From Salinicola corii (GTDB lineage Bacteria; Pseudomonadota; Gammaproteobacteria; Pseudomonadales; Halomonadaceae), in contig NZ_VTPX01000019.1 of the NCBI RefSeq assembly GCF_008298015.1, positions 1 through 62,141 of the forward strand: 62,141 bases of DNA, in the 5' to 3' direction. The notes beneath the pieces were generated by a model that was not told the DNA's origin, did no database searches, and saw nothing but the letters and a program-made list of their open reading frames with translations. The position numbers and the translations under genes are program-made. Numbering within the stretch: position 1 is the first letter of the stretch; every line of letters begins with the position of its first letter. Below, piece by piece: positions 1 to 8,646 of this stretch.

Positions 1-2
1 AT

Positions 3-468
3 GGAATGAGTTGCCTGCATCAACATGATGGCAGCTCTCTCTTCGGCGCAGAGATGGTGATAGCAATGAGTCATGACAACACCTTAGCTAACAGTTCGGG
101 TGTTGCACTTGGTTATCGAGACCGCCAAATTTGAAAGTGAAGCAATGGTGATTAAAACCGTCAATGGCGAAAAATGTGAGCACATTGATTATATCGATGT
201 TTTTGTTTCAGCTCTCCAGTTGGGGCAAATACTTCTATATGAGCTTGATGACGTAACCCGTGAAGAGTCCAATAATCTTTGGATGAGGAATGTTAGTTTT
301 AAAACTTTGCAAAAGACAGATGTGCCTCTGGGAAATAACCTGGATGTTACCCTGGAAAATACAAGCCTAGTGAACAAAGACGATGCTGAATGGCGAAGCG
401 CAGATATCGTTGCGAGCTTGGATCATATTCAGGTTAGGTGTTCTGTTGCTCATCAATTAAATCGTTGA
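3..468 (+). pseudogene. AvrD/AfsA-like condensing enzyme, C-terminal part, frameshifted
   Basis: Two overlapping frames read as one protein. The frame open from the left edge runs to a TGA at 132-134 and ends GVALGYRD-RQI. A second frame, open from 88, continues KFESEAMVIKTVNGE and ends at 468. Skipping one base at about 123 joins them as LGYRD-AKFESEAMV without loss of sense. The block IDYIDVFVSALQLGQILLY followed by NNLWMRN resembles, from memory, the hotdog-type AvrD family (syringolide synthesis; AfsA-related), but this assignment is tentative. The ATG at 145 could start a shorter intact protein of about 107 residues. The 5' end lies outside the window. It sits 7 bp upstream of the KASIII gene in the same operon. 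Confidence 0.45.
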
Positions 469-475
469 GGTCATT

Positions 476-1480
476 ATGGGCGTAAAAATAATCGGACTGG
501 GTGCATCTGTGCCGCTGAAACTAGTGACAAATGAAGAATTATCGAGGGTACTCGATACGAGTGATGAATGGATCACAACGAGAACGGGAATAAAGAGAAG
601 GCATCATTCTTCTTCGAGTGAAACAACTAGTTATCTTTCATACAAAGCCGGTGTTGCGGCGTTAAGGAGCGTCACCCATTCCGATGACAGTGATGTCGAC
701 ACACTGATTGTTGCTACGTCCACGCCTGACAGAAGATGCCCCGCCACTGCACCTAAAGTTGCAGCGATGCTGAGACTTGGGAAAATTAGAGCACTTGATA
801 TTAATGCAGTATGCACAGGTTTTATCTACGCTCTGGAATTGGCCGATGCTCTGATCCGATCAGGAAAATCCAAAAAGTTAATGCTAATTGGTGCAGATGT
901 GTTTACTACCATATTGAATAAGCAGGACAGAACGACATATCCATTATTTGGTGATGCTGCCGGGGCAATGATTTTAACCAACAGCGATGACGACAATATT
1001 CTTTCAACTTACACAGGCAGTGATGGCGAATATGAAAATCTGATTACGATTCCTGATGGCGGCACCGAATCCGCACTCCGCCCAGATGGTGTCAATGCAG
1101 ATGTATTTTTCAGAATGGAAGGTAAAGAAGTTTTCCTGAAAGCCATTGCGCATATGAAAGAATCTGTAAGTGAAGCGCTGAACTTAAGTGGGTTGTCTAA
1201 AGAAAACGTGGATTATATTGTTCCCCATCAGGCTAATAAAAGAATCATTGACACTATTTCTCAGCTATTTGAACTGAATAAAGACCAGGCTCTGATGAGT
1301 CTTGAAGAATACGGAAATACTTCGGCAGCTTCAATTCCTATCACTCTGGTCAGGCATGTTAAAGTAGGTACAATAAAACCTGGAAATAAGATCGTGGTGA
1401 CTGCGTTTGGAGGGGGGATTACCTGGGGAGCAGCTGTACTCCGCTGGCCCGATGAGAAAATTAATGCAAATGTAATCTGA
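476..1480 (+). CDS. 3-oxoacyl-ACP synthase III (FabH-like KASIII)
   Basis: 334 residues, the usual KASIII length. It condenses a primed acyl-thioester with malonyl-ACP. The catalytic triad is visible: Cys113 in DINAVCTGF, His251 in VPHQANKR and Asn281 in EYGNTSAAS. The C-terminal glycine loop FGGGITWGAA is present. ATG follows a GAGG ribosome site at 5 bp spacing. It is the second gene of the AT-rich cluster and is followed 18 bp later by a dedicated acyl carrier protein, so it probably makes a beta-ketoacyl-ACP for a specialised product rather than serving housekeeping fatty acid synthesis. Low GC and AGA/AGG codons differ from the chromosomal genes further on. Confidence 0.9.
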   Translation: MGVKIIGLGASVPLKLVTNEELSRVLDTSDEWITTRTGIKRRHHSSSSETTSYLSYKAGVAALRSVTHSDDSDVDTLIVATSTPDRRCPATAPKVAAMLRLGKIRALDINAVCTGFIYALELADALIRSGKSKKLMLIGADVFTTILNKQDRTTYPLFGDAAGAMILTNSDDDNILSTYTGSDGEYENLITIPDGGTESALRPDGVNADVFFRMEGKEVFLKAIAHMKESVSEALNLSGLSKENVDYIVPHQANKRIIDTISQLFELNKDQALMSLEEYGNTSAASIPITLVRHVKVGTIKPGNKIVVTAFGGGITWGAAVLRWPDEKINANVI

Positions 1481-1498
1481 AAAACTAGAGGTGTCCTA

Positions 1499-1744
1499 AT
1501 GGAAAATCTAATTTTTAGCCGCATTAAAGAGCTTCTCGTGGATAAATACTATGTTCCCGCAGAAAAAGTAACAGACAGTGTGGTATACGACGATCTTGGA
1601 TTAGATTCGCTGGTGCTACTGGAAATTTCAGTTACTCTCGAAAAAGAGTTTGGTCTTAAAATACCAGACGGGATTGTTTCATCTGAAATGGCTATTGAGT
1701 ATTCAGTTAAATCTATCCTTCGTAATAATGCGAATGTTACATGA
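1499..1744 (+). CDS. acyl carrier protein
   Basis: 81 residues, acidic and helical, the usual ACP size. The phosphopantetheine attachment site is Ser37 in the motif DDLGLDSLVLLE. The stop overlaps the start of the next gene (ATGA), which implies translational coupling. Its position right after KASIII suggests it carries the beta-ketoacyl intermediate of the cluster. A housekeeping acpP would normally sit between fabG and fabF, so this is a pathway-specific carrier. Confidence 0.92.
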   Translation: MENLIFSRIKELLVDKYYVPAEKVTDSVVYDDLGLDSLVLLEISVTLEKEFGLKIPDGIVSSEMAIEYSVKSILRNNANVT

Positions 1745-2313
1745 TCTATCTGATGAGGCATGGTGAAACGTCATTTAACGTAGAAGGAAGGCTTTTAGGC
1801 CAGACTAATATTCCGTTATGCCCAATCGGCGTTGAAAATGTTAAGCAGACAGCCAAGTTTCTAAGAAATCTGAAGATAGGTGTTATTTTCAGCTCTCCCT
1901 ATCTGCGTGCGATTCAGACTGCTGACATTCTGGCATCTGCGACTGGCACCATGGTGAGAGTAAATAAGGATTTTAGAGAGAGAAATCTTGGAATAATGGA
2001 CGGGCAGTACAAAAATAGTCCGGAATGGGCCGCTTTAGTCGCTCGGTTAGGTGAAAAGGAATTTATTCCACCTGAAGGTGAACCCGTGGATGCATGCATA
2101 GGACGATTTTCACGAGCGCTGGAGTTTGTGACGAAGGGCGCGTCAGGTAATGTGCTAATTGTTTCCCACGGTGGTGTCATCTCGCTTTATATGAGATACA
2201 TACTGAGGGTTGAATCCGAGCAGTCATTTCTGGACAACTGCGCTTTTCACGCGCTTGATACCGGTGCATATAAGAAATCATGCGTTGAGCAGTTAAATAC
2301 ATCATTTTTGTGA
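1741..2313 (+). CDS. histidine phosphatase family protein
   Basis: 190 residues of the phosphoglycerate mutase/CobC-type superfamily. The N-terminal RHG motif LMRHGETSFN carries the nucleophile His7, and a second catalytic His lies in LIVSHGGVIS. The size fits a small-molecule phosphatase rather than a glycolytic mutase. It overlaps the ACP gene by four bases. If the first gene is an AfsA/AvrD-type enzyme that condenses a beta-ketoacyl chain with a sugar or triose phosphate, a phosphatase here would remove the phosphate afterwards. That role is inference; the fold assignment is firm. Confidence 0.85.
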   Translation: MIYLMRHGETSFNVEGRLLGQTNIPLCPIGVENVKQTAKFLRNLKIGVIFSSPYLRAIQTADILASATGTMVRVNKDFRERNLGIMDGQYKNSPEWAALVARLGEKEFIPPEGEPVDACIGRFSRALEFVTKGASGNVLIVSHGGVISLYMRYILRVESEQSFLDNCAFHALDTGAYKKSCVEQLNTSFL

Positions 2314-2321
2314 GGATATAC

Positions 2322-2600
2322 ATGAGTTTAAATATTGTTGTTTTCATTATACCTGAGGCGGGTTTTTTTAAAGAATTTGGTCGTAAGCTTGCTATTTTGA
2401 AAGAACTTACCATAAATGAAAATGGTTGTGAAATCTTCGATGTGTACATTTTCGAAAATAAATATGTTCTGATTGAGCGCTGGGCCGATCAGGCAGCTAT
2501 TGATGCTCATATGAGAGAAATATATACAGAGGAATTTATCAACCAGACGAAAGCACACCTTGAAGGAATAGAGGTTTACAGACTAGAAAGTACTCAGTAA
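2322..2600 (+). CDS. ABM-domain (YgiN-like) monooxygenase
   Basis: 92 residues with the antibiotic-biosynthesis-monooxygenase ferredoxin-like fold: an early strand LNIVVFIIPEAG, the central GCEIFDVYIFENKYVLIERW, and the closing HMREIYTEEF helix. The ATG at 2322 is chosen because GAGGA lies about 7 bp upstream; the in-frame GTG at 2310 is poorly placed and overlaps the previous stop. Such cofactor-free proteins oxidise polyketide-like intermediates or degrade quinones, and some are only ligand-binding. Within this cluster it is a candidate tailoring enzyme. Confidence 0.75.
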   Translation: MSLNIVVFIIPEAGFFKEFGRKLAILKELTINENGCEIFDVYIFENKYVLIERWADQAAIDAHMREIYTEEFINQTKAHLEGIEVYRLESTQ

Positions 2601-2619
2601 CCAGACTTAAGAGGTCGGT

Positions 2620-4080
2620 ATGGCGGAAGCCCGGTTTAACAGAATGGAAATACATGTTTTGCTGACAGTATGTCTGTCGATGTTTATTATTCCATTGACG
2701 ATTACATCTTCGAGCATTCTGAATCTTTCAATAATGAACGATTATTCTCTGAAATATCAGGAGGCTCAATGGTTCATTAATATATTTATGGTCATGTACG
2801 CCGCCTTTCTGCCAGTGACCGGATCTATATCTGATTATGTTGGTAAAAAGAATGTGTTTTTATTTGGCCTTGCACTTTTAGCGATGGGTTTCCTGCTGGG
2901 CGGGCTGGCTAACAATTATATGCTTCTACTAGCGTCCCGTGCCGTTAGCGGCATAGCTGCCGCAGCAGTAACCACGTCGGCAACGTCTCTTCTGGCATCG
3001 CACGTTGATAAAACAAAGAAAGCTCGTGCATTCTCAATCTTTGGCGTGTTTCTCGGCATTGGGATGATCAGCGGTCCGCTTATTGCCTCGGGGTTGAGCT
3101 ATATTGACCACGGGTGGCTAATCTTCAGTGCTGGGATGGCCTCGTTTTTATTTGTCATGTTAATTTCACTGGTTTTAATTTCCGCAAAAGCTCATCGTGC
3201 CAGCCATCCTTTTGACTGGGTCGGCGGGTTTCTATTAACGGTGTTTTTGCTTTCTTCCGTTATGGTGGTGTCATTCCTGCCGGTCTGGACATTCAACAAT
3301 CCCCGGACACTGAGCCTGCTGCTGGTATCAGTTCTGATCGGGTCTCTGCTTTATCGGGTTGAAAGAAAATCAGAGTATCCGTTGATTGACATTCGTATTT
3401 TCAGAAATCGTGACTTCTCAGCGATGAGCATCACGTCTTTACTTCTTGGATTTGGGTATATTAGTGTGCTATTTTATTTCCCGCTATATCTGAGTAAAGT
3501 GACGGAATTTTCAGCCTTGCAGATGGGCTCAATCATGACGGCTGCGACATTGCCATCTCTTGTTTTTCCGTCAATTATCGCGAAATTCAGGAGCAAGCTC
3601 AGTGATGCATTTTTGTTAAAGGTTACGCTTTTTTTTCTGATCTCTTCGCCGCTTTTTTTGTCAAAAATCACAGGAAGTGAAAGTGTTTTATTACATCAAA
3701 TAGCAATGTTTTTGTTTGGGGCTTCTTTCGGTATATCGCTGTCTTATATTGACGGGGTGGCCGTTAACTCCGTTCCTGCTCATCAGGCAGGATTGGCCGC
3801 GGGCACATTTAATACCTTCAGAATTGGCGGGGAATCTATTTTCATTCCTCTGACTTCTTCGGTTGCCACATTATTAAATACCACCTTGGGCGGCAAGGTG
3901 GAGCACACACTCAATATGGGTTATCGATTCATTGGTAATGCACATGAAAGTTTTATTACATCTACGTCACTGCTGCTAATAGTGGTATCGGTTTTATGTT
4001 TTATTTTTTCAGTAGTGATTCTGAATTTTTGTCGTCTCAATAAAAATCGAGATCAAGTTCATGAAATTTCACAAGAGTGA
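2620..4080 (+). CDS. MFS drug/metabolite exporter, 14-TM type
   Basis: 486 residues, about 14 hydrophobic segments, of the DHA2 (EmrB/QacA) class. A motif-A-like loop, GSISDYVGKK, lies at residues 68-77 between the second and third helices, and the following stretch ASRAVSGIAAAAVTTSA fits motif B/C. It sits in the inner membrane and exchanges protons for a drug-like substrate. In a biosynthetic cluster it is the likely exporter or self-resistance pump for the product. RBS GAGG precedes the ATG. Its 3' end overlaps the next gene by 20 bp. Confidence 0.88.
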   Translation: MAEARFNRMEIHVLLTVCLSMFIIPLTITSSSILNLSIMNDYSLKYQEAQWFINIFMVMYAAFLPVTGSISDYVGKKNVFLFGLALLAMGFLLGGLANNYMLLLASRAVSGIAAAAVTTSATSLLASHVDKTKKARAFSIFGVFLGIGMISGPLIASGLSYIDHGWLIFSAGMASFLFVMLISLVLISAKAHRASHPFDWVGGFLLTVFLLSSVMVVSFLPVWTFNNPRTLSLLLVSVLIGSLLYRVERKSEYPLIDIRIFRNRDFSAMSITSLLLGFGYISVLFYFPLYLSKVTEFSALQMGSIMTAATLPSLVFPSIIAKFRSKLSDAFLLKVTLFFLISSPLFLSKITGSESVLLHQIAMFLFGASFGISLSYIDGVAVNSVPAHQAGLAAGTFNTFRIGGESIFIPLTSSVATLLNTTLGGKVEHTLNMGYRFIGNAHESFITSTSLLLIVVSVLCFIFSVVILNFCRLNKNRDQVHEISQE

Positions 4081-5605
4081 GAATAGTGTATTAATCGTTG
4101 GTGGTGGCCCTGTGGGCATGCTAGCCGCATTGGAGTTATCTCTTTTTGGTATCAAGGCAAGAATTATTTCCAAGCATGAGCGTTACTCGCCGCATTCAAA
4201 AGCGACGATCATCTGGCCCCGGGTACTGGAGCTACTCTCTCGCACTGGTGTCTCTGAGGGCGTTATTAATTCCGGTCATTACTTTGATCAAATGAATTAT
4301 TACTCGAACAAGAAAATGATTGGTAACATCTGCTTTGATCGTCTAAAATACACCAACTATCGCTATGGTATTACGATCCCTCAGTGGAAAACTGAAGAAG
4401 TTCTGGAGAACCGACTTAATGAAGAAGGTATCCAGATTGAATATGGTTTCGAGTTCATTAACGGCCATAACAGCCATGATCAGGTTAATGTAACGCTACG
4501 TAATCCGGATGGGAAGGTTACTCACGAATCCTTTGCGTGGGTTATTGGTGCGGACGGCTACTCGAGTAAAGTTAGGGAATGTTTTGGTTTCACTTTTGAT
4601 GGCTTCCAGATGGAGACCAGGCTTGCAATTACCGATGCAGAGCTAGTCAGCGAATCCACCAGTCGTGAGGTAGGGTATTACCTGCACCGCAAAGGTAATA
4701 TGGTGCTGGCCCCGATAGGAGATGGCCTCTTCCGCGTCGGGGCAAGTGTGCCTGCTGACTACAAGGGTGAAATTAACCGTGAGTTTTTCGAAACGATTTT
4801 AAGAGACCGTGCTCCGGGTAAGAAATCATTGGGGCATATGAATTTCTGCGGAATTTTTAACGCCCATGTTCGTTCAGCGTCGTCTTACAGAAATGAAAAT
4901 GTCTTTCTTGTGGGCGATGCGGCTCATGCAATGAGCCCTTCTGGTGCACAGGGAATGAACTGTGGGTTTCAGGATGTGGTGAACCTCGGGTGGAAACTGG
5001 CCGGTGTCATTCTCGGGAAGTACAAACCATCGCTTCTCGATTCTTATTCAGAAGAGAGAGTCAATGGTGTTAATCGCACATCTAAACTTTCAACATTTCT
5101 GGCTAACGTCAGCCTATATGAAAATCGACAGGCAATATTTGCCAGAGACGTAGCATTCAGAATGGCATCCCGAACCGGGCTAGTGGATAAATTTCTTTCG
5201 CCGCGTATTGCTCAAATAGATATTCCCCACGGCGAGCTTCCTGAAGGTAAAAATTTACTGGAGCCAGGAAGACGTATTCCGCTTGAATGGCACAGAAATT
5301 TGCTGTCTCCGCATCTCAGCCTGACAAAATATACGATTCTTTTCTGGCCGGGTGATCATTATATCTATTCGGAATGGCTAGCCTATTTCGAGAAAGCTTC
5401 TGAAGCTGTAAAAGGTGCATGTCTTATTAATCTGAGCGGAAAGGTTCTCGGGCTGTTAAAGGGGCTTCTGCCCAGTGTATCTGTGTGCATTGTTGTTCGT
5501 CCGGATGGTTTTATTAGTGATTTAATTGATATAAATGGAGGTGGTTGTAACGAAGTGTTTGGTGTTCTGAATGGTATAATTGATCAAAGTCGTCCACGAG
5601 GATAA
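4061..5605 (+). CDS. FAD-dependent monooxygenase (aromatic hydroxylase type)
   Basis: 514 residues. It shows the three group-A flavin hydroxylase signatures: the dinucleotide-binding VGGGPVGMLAA at about 13-23, the DG motif in VIGADGYSS, and the GD motif in FLVGDAAHAMSPSGAQG near residue 285. The C-terminal part has the thioredoxin-like extension seen in PheA/TfdB/RdmE proteins. It uses NAD(P)H and O2 to hydroxylate an aromatic or polyketide-like substrate. The start overlaps the MFS gene by 20 bp. It is probably a tailoring oxidase of the cluster. Confidence 0.85.
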   Translation: MKFHKSENSVLIVGGGPVGMLAALELSLFGIKARIISKHERYSPHSKATIIWPRVLELLSRTGVSEGVINSGHYFDQMNYYSNKKMIGNICFDRLKYTNYRYGITIPQWKTEEVLENRLNEEGIQIEYGFEFINGHNSHDQVNVTLRNPDGKVTHESFAWVIGADGYSSKVRECFGFTFDGFQMETRLAITDAELVSESTSREVGYYLHRKGNMVLAPIGDGLFRVGASVPADYKGEINREFFETILRDRAPGKKSLGHMNFCGIFNAHVRSASSYRNENVFLVGDAAHAMSPSGAQGMNCGFQDVVNLGWKLAGVILGKYKPSLLDSYSEERVNGVNRTSKLSTFLANVSLYENRQAIFARDVAFRMASRTGLVDKFLSPRIAQIDIPHGELPEGKNLLEPGRRIPLEWHRNLLSPHLSLTKYTILFWPGDHYIYSEWLAYFEKASEAVKGACLINLSGKVLGLLKGLLPSVSVCIVVRPDGFISDLIDINGGGCNEVFGVLNGIIDQSRPRG

Positions 5606-5608
5606 ATT

Positions 5609-6154
5609 ATGAATAATTCACTTGTTCAGCTTAAAGATGTTAGTGATTTTACTCCGGAGGAGTTCAGTGTTTATGAAAAGTTTCCATCGAACCTGACTCG
5701 CAGCCTGCTTTTGACAAAGTGTTCAGCAGGCCCTCATTTGGCGTTGGGCGGTGCAATTACTCAGGGCTATCTCAATGATTATGAGCGTGAAATTATTGTG
5801 ATGCGCGTGGCAAAACTCGTGGATAGTGAGTTTGAACGCCTGATCCATTATCCATTAGCAATTAAAGCTGGGTTATCGGAACAGGAAATTAGTGATATCG
5901 AAAGCGGCAATTACGACGCGATGGAACCCTGCCGTCAGGCTATGGTTCACTACATAACCGAGTGTATTAACGATGGCAAAGCCTCGCCTGCTGCGTTTCG
6001 CAAGCTTAACGAATTCTATTCTCAGGGCGAGATCGCGGATGCAACACATTTGGCCGGGCACTGCTGGATGACCGCTATGTATCTTTCAAGTCTGGGTGTT
6101 CCCCTGGATGAACAGGAAACCTCATGGTCACGCCTTACTGAGCTAAACAACTGA
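5609..6154 (+). CDS. carboxymuconolactone decarboxylase/AhpD-like protein
   Basis: 181 residues, all-helical. The central block EIIVMRVAKLVDSEFERLIHY followed by AIKAGLSEQEI is the CMD-family core, with Glu and His in the E-x3-H arrangement. The CxxC pair that gives AhpD its peroxidase activity is absent, so a redox role by that mechanism is unlikely. It starts 3 bp after the monooxygenase stop and is presumably co-translated. Function in the pathway is unknown; lactone chemistry is possible but not shown. Confidence 0.7.
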   Translation: MNNSLVQLKDVSDFTPEEFSVYEKFPSNLTRSLLLTKCSAGPHLALGGAITQGYLNDYEREIIVMRVAKLVDSEFERLIHYPLAIKAGLSEQEISDIESGNYDAMEPCRQAMVHYITECINDGKASPAAFRKLNEFYSQGEIADATHLAGHCWMTAMYLSSLGVPLDEQETSWSRLTELNN

Positions 6155-6165
6155 GGAGATGACCC

Positions 6166-7140
6166 TTGATTTATTCTCACCTTGGTAATTCCGGCCTTGT
6201 TGTTTCGCGAATAGCGCTCGGATGCATGTCATTTGGAGAAGCATCCTTAGGGGCACACCTCTGGACTTTGGACTTTGAGAGTAGTAAAAAAATCATTGCT
6301 AAAGCGCTAGATTTGGGGGTTAATTTTTTTGACACAGCAAATATCTATTCATTGGGTTCGAGTGAAGAGATTTTGGGAGAATGCCTGAAACGACATGCAA
6401 GGCGTGATGATGTCGTGATTGCAACTAAGATCTATGAAAAGATGACTGACTCACCACAGTCAGGTGGGTTATCACGGAAGGAAATATTTTTCCAAGTTGA
6501 TCAGAGTTTAAAGCGGTTGCAAACAGACTATATTGACTTGTATATTGTTCATCGATGGGATCCGAATACGCCAATCGAAGAGACAATGTCAGCGCTCAAT
6601 GATTTGGTCCGCTATGGTAAGGTTCGCTATATAGGTGCTTCCTCAATGAAGGCCTGGCAGTTTATTAAGGCGCAAAACGTTGCGCGTAATAATGGCTGGA
6701 CACCGTTCATTAGTATGCAGAATCATTACAACCTCATTAATAGAGAAGACGAGCGTGAAATGCTTCCTTACTGCTTCTCTGAGGGGGTTGGCGTCACGCC
6801 TTGGAGTCCACTTGCCCGGGGAAGGCTTGCCAGAAACGTGGAAACAATCCGAACACAGTCAGACAAGGTACAGTCATGGCTGTATGAGTCGGCTAAGGCC
6901 AGCGATGCAAAAATCATTACCGCACTTAACGAAATAGCTAAAAACAAAGAATGCAAGCCTGCGCACATAGCGCTCGCATGGCTGCTGTCCCGTCCCGGTG
7001 TGACATCTCCTATCATCGGGGCAACCTCAGTCGGGCAGCTCGCCGAGAATATCAAGAGTGTTGAAATTGTGCTGGATGAACACGAGATAGTTGCTCTAGA
7101 AGAGTTCTATACTCCTCATTCTCAAGCTGAGCTACAGTAA
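6166..7140 (+). CDS. aldo/keto reductase
   Basis: 324 residues, (beta/alpha)8 NADPH-dependent reductase of the YghZ/Kv-beta-like group. The tetrad is visible: Asp and Tyr in FFDTANIYSLG, Lys in VVIATKIYE, His in LYIVHRWD. The C-terminal cofactor segment SPIIGATSVGQLAEN is intact. The start is TTG at 6166, chosen because GAGGAG lies at 7 bp spacing; no in-frame ATG is available nearby. It lies 11 bp after the previous gene and would reduce a carbonyl of the cluster product. Confidence 0.88.
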   Translation: MIYSHLGNSGLVVSRIALGCMSFGEASLGAHLWTLDFESSKKIIAKALDLGVNFFDTANIYSLGSSEEILGECLKRHARRDDVVIATKIYEKMTDSPQSGGLSRKEIFFQVDQSLKRLQTDYIDLYIVHRWDPNTPIEETMSALNDLVRYGKVRYIGASSMKAWQFIKAQNVARNNGWTPFISMQNHYNLINREDEREMLPYCFSEGVGVTPWSPLARGRLARNVETIRTQSDKVQSWLYESAKASDAKIITALNEIAKNKECKPAHIALAWLLSRPGVTSPIIGATSVGQLAENIKSVEIVLDEHEIVALEEFYTPHSQAELQ

Positions 7141-7155
7141 AATTAGGAAGGCAAT

Positions 7156-8115
7156 ATGACGGTTCAAAAACCGGTTAATTCAGGGTTTGATGCGTCCTCA
7201 ACAGCATCTGATGTGCTCAAGGGCTTAAATCTGGAGGGAAAAACTGCCTTTATTACGGGTGGGCACTCTGGTCTTGGGTTTGAAGCAACAAAGGCTCTCT
7301 CCGCTGCGGGAGTACATGTTGTTGTGGGAGCTAGAGATGTGAAATCAGCTGCCTGCAACCTCAGTGAGCTGGACAACATCACTATTCTCCCTCTGGACCT
7401 TTCTGACATTGCTTCCGTCAGGAGCGTGGCCGCGCTTGTTTCTGCCAACCGTTATCAGTTCGATTACGTGCTGTGCAATGCCGGTGTCATGGCATGTCCT
7501 GAGCGCAGAGTGGGGCCGTACTGGGAATCCCAGTTTGCAACTAACCACATAGGCCATTATGTGCTGGTAAACTCAATTTGGAATAATATCCGTTCTGGTG
7601 GAAGGGTTGTCTGCGTTTCGTCAGCAGGACACCATAACTCGCCTATCCGGTGGGATGATATCCAGTTCACCGTCGGATACGATAAATGGCTTGCATACGG
7701 TCAGTCTAAAACCGCAAATGTATTGTTTGCGCTTCAACTGGATAATTACGGTAAAGAGTGCGGTGTTCGTGCGTTTTCATTGCATCCAGGGAAAATTTTC
7801 ACTCCGTTGCAACGCCACCTGACTAATGAGGAAATGGTTGACGAAGGGTGGATGGATAAAGATGGAAACCCGATCGATCCGACCTTCAAATCTACTGCTC
7901 AGGGAGCAGCAACCGAAGTCTGGGCGGCTACCAGCCCTAAGCTGAATGGTCTCGGTGGGCTCTATTGCGAGGATTGCGATGTAACTGCACTCGCATCTGA
8001 GTATCCTGCCCCCTTCGTAGGTGTCTGCGAATATGCGGTTGACCCAGAGGAGGCGATTAAATTGTGGAAATTCACGGCTAGTCTGACAGGGATTAATGTC
8101 TTTTCTGATAAATAA
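7156..8115 (+). CDS. short-chain dehydrogenase/reductase
   Basis: 319 residues of the retinol-dehydrogenase-like SDR group. Signatures are TGGHSGLGFEA for NAD(P) binding, the structural LCNAGVM, Ser in CVSSAGHH, and the catalytic YGQSK. It is the last gene of the AT-rich cluster, with AGGAAG upstream of the ATG. Together with the aldo/keto reductase it gives the pathway two carbonyl-reducing steps. No strong terminator follows; the composition changes from AT-rich to GC-rich over the next 200 bp. Confidence 0.88.
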   Translation: MTVQKPVNSGFDASSTASDVLKGLNLEGKTAFITGGHSGLGFEATKALSAAGVHVVVGARDVKSAACNLSELDNITILPLDLSDIASVRSVAALVSANRYQFDYVLCNAGVMACPERRVGPYWESQFATNHIGHYVLVNSIWNNIRSGGRVVCVSSAGHHNSPIRWDDIQFTVGYDKWLAYGQSKTANVLFALQLDNYGKECGVRAFSLHPGKIFTPLQRHLTNEEMVDEGWMDKDGNPIDPTFKSTAQGAATEVWAATSPKLNGLGGLYCEDCDVTALASEYPAPFVGVCEYAVDPEEAIKLWKFTASLTGINVFSDK

Positions 8116-8298
8116 CATCTTTTGAATGACGTAGGCTGGCCTTGGTAGTCTGCATTTTTTCGATAAAGCTTGTTGATTTTTTTTCGTTACCTCTCTCGCG
8201 TTAGTTGTCTTGATTGGTAGGCGATAATTAAAATGACCAGCTTTTTTGTGCGCTAAAACTCAAGCTCATTTTACCTATGCCATTTTTGGAATGACTTC
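8116..8298. other. AT-rich non-coding junction downstream of the cluster
   Basis: No gene is seen. The stretch is AT-rich with T runs (8154-8159, 8176-8183) and marks the composition boundary between the acquired cluster and the decayed chromosomal DNA that follows. No recognisable inverted repeat, integrase or attachment site was found by eye. Confidence 0.5.
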
Positions 8299-8409
8299 CT
8301 GCTTTTCGGCGTCGCCATGGCCTTGGGTTAATTAGGCTCCCGATTCCCGATGGCACTGGGCTATCTCGCGGCCTTGGTCAATGAGCATGGTCCGTCGGCC
8401 CTGACGTGA
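8299..8409 (+). pseudogene. remnant resembling a membrane-protein C-terminus
   Basis: One frame reads LLFGVAMALG, then a TAA at 8329, then LGSRFPMALGYLAALV and NEHGPSALT before a TGA at 8407. The hydrophobic, alanine-rich character suggests the last helix of a transporter. It carries an internal stop and lacks an N-terminal part, so it can only be a relic. The family is not identifiable from so little sequence. Confidence 0.3.
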
Positions 8410-8426
8410 AAGTCGGTTGGCGGCGG

Positions 8427-8474
8427 TCAAACGGCGGGGCCGACTCCAACGATAGCGACGTCACAAGCCGCCAT
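8427..8474 (-). pseudogene. relic of a flavoprotein N-terminus (copy 1)
   Basis: Read on the minus strand from an ATG at 8474: MAACDVAIVGVGPAV, then a stop. This is a damaged Rossmann-type FAD-binding start (DVxIxGxGPAG). The DNA is clearly similar to the fragment at 9515-9601, with the same spacing to a tetR copy reading the other way. The original arrangement was probably flavoprotein gene ← → tetR. Confidence 0.5.
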
Positions 8475-8588
8475 GGATCGATAGCCTAGGGCGTTTGTGC
8501 GGATATGACGAATCGATGTTTGTCCCAGGGGAAATGGGCGCCACTCAATCTGTTTAAGGTATCGTTGGCTACAAATAAAGAAGGATTT

Positions 8589-8608
8589 GATACGGACCGA
8601 TTCGTATC
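8589..8608. promoter_or_regulatory. relic TetR-type operator (copy 1)
   Basis: Inverted repeat GATACG (8589-8594) and CGTATC (8603-8608) with an 8-bp spacer, 38 bp upstream of the decayed tetR start. The half-sites match those of the better-preserved site at 9728-9757 upstream of the intact copy. Confidence 0.4.
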
Positions 8609-8646
8609 CAATGGCATCTTAATCTCAAGTGTCGTTTTCGACAAGG

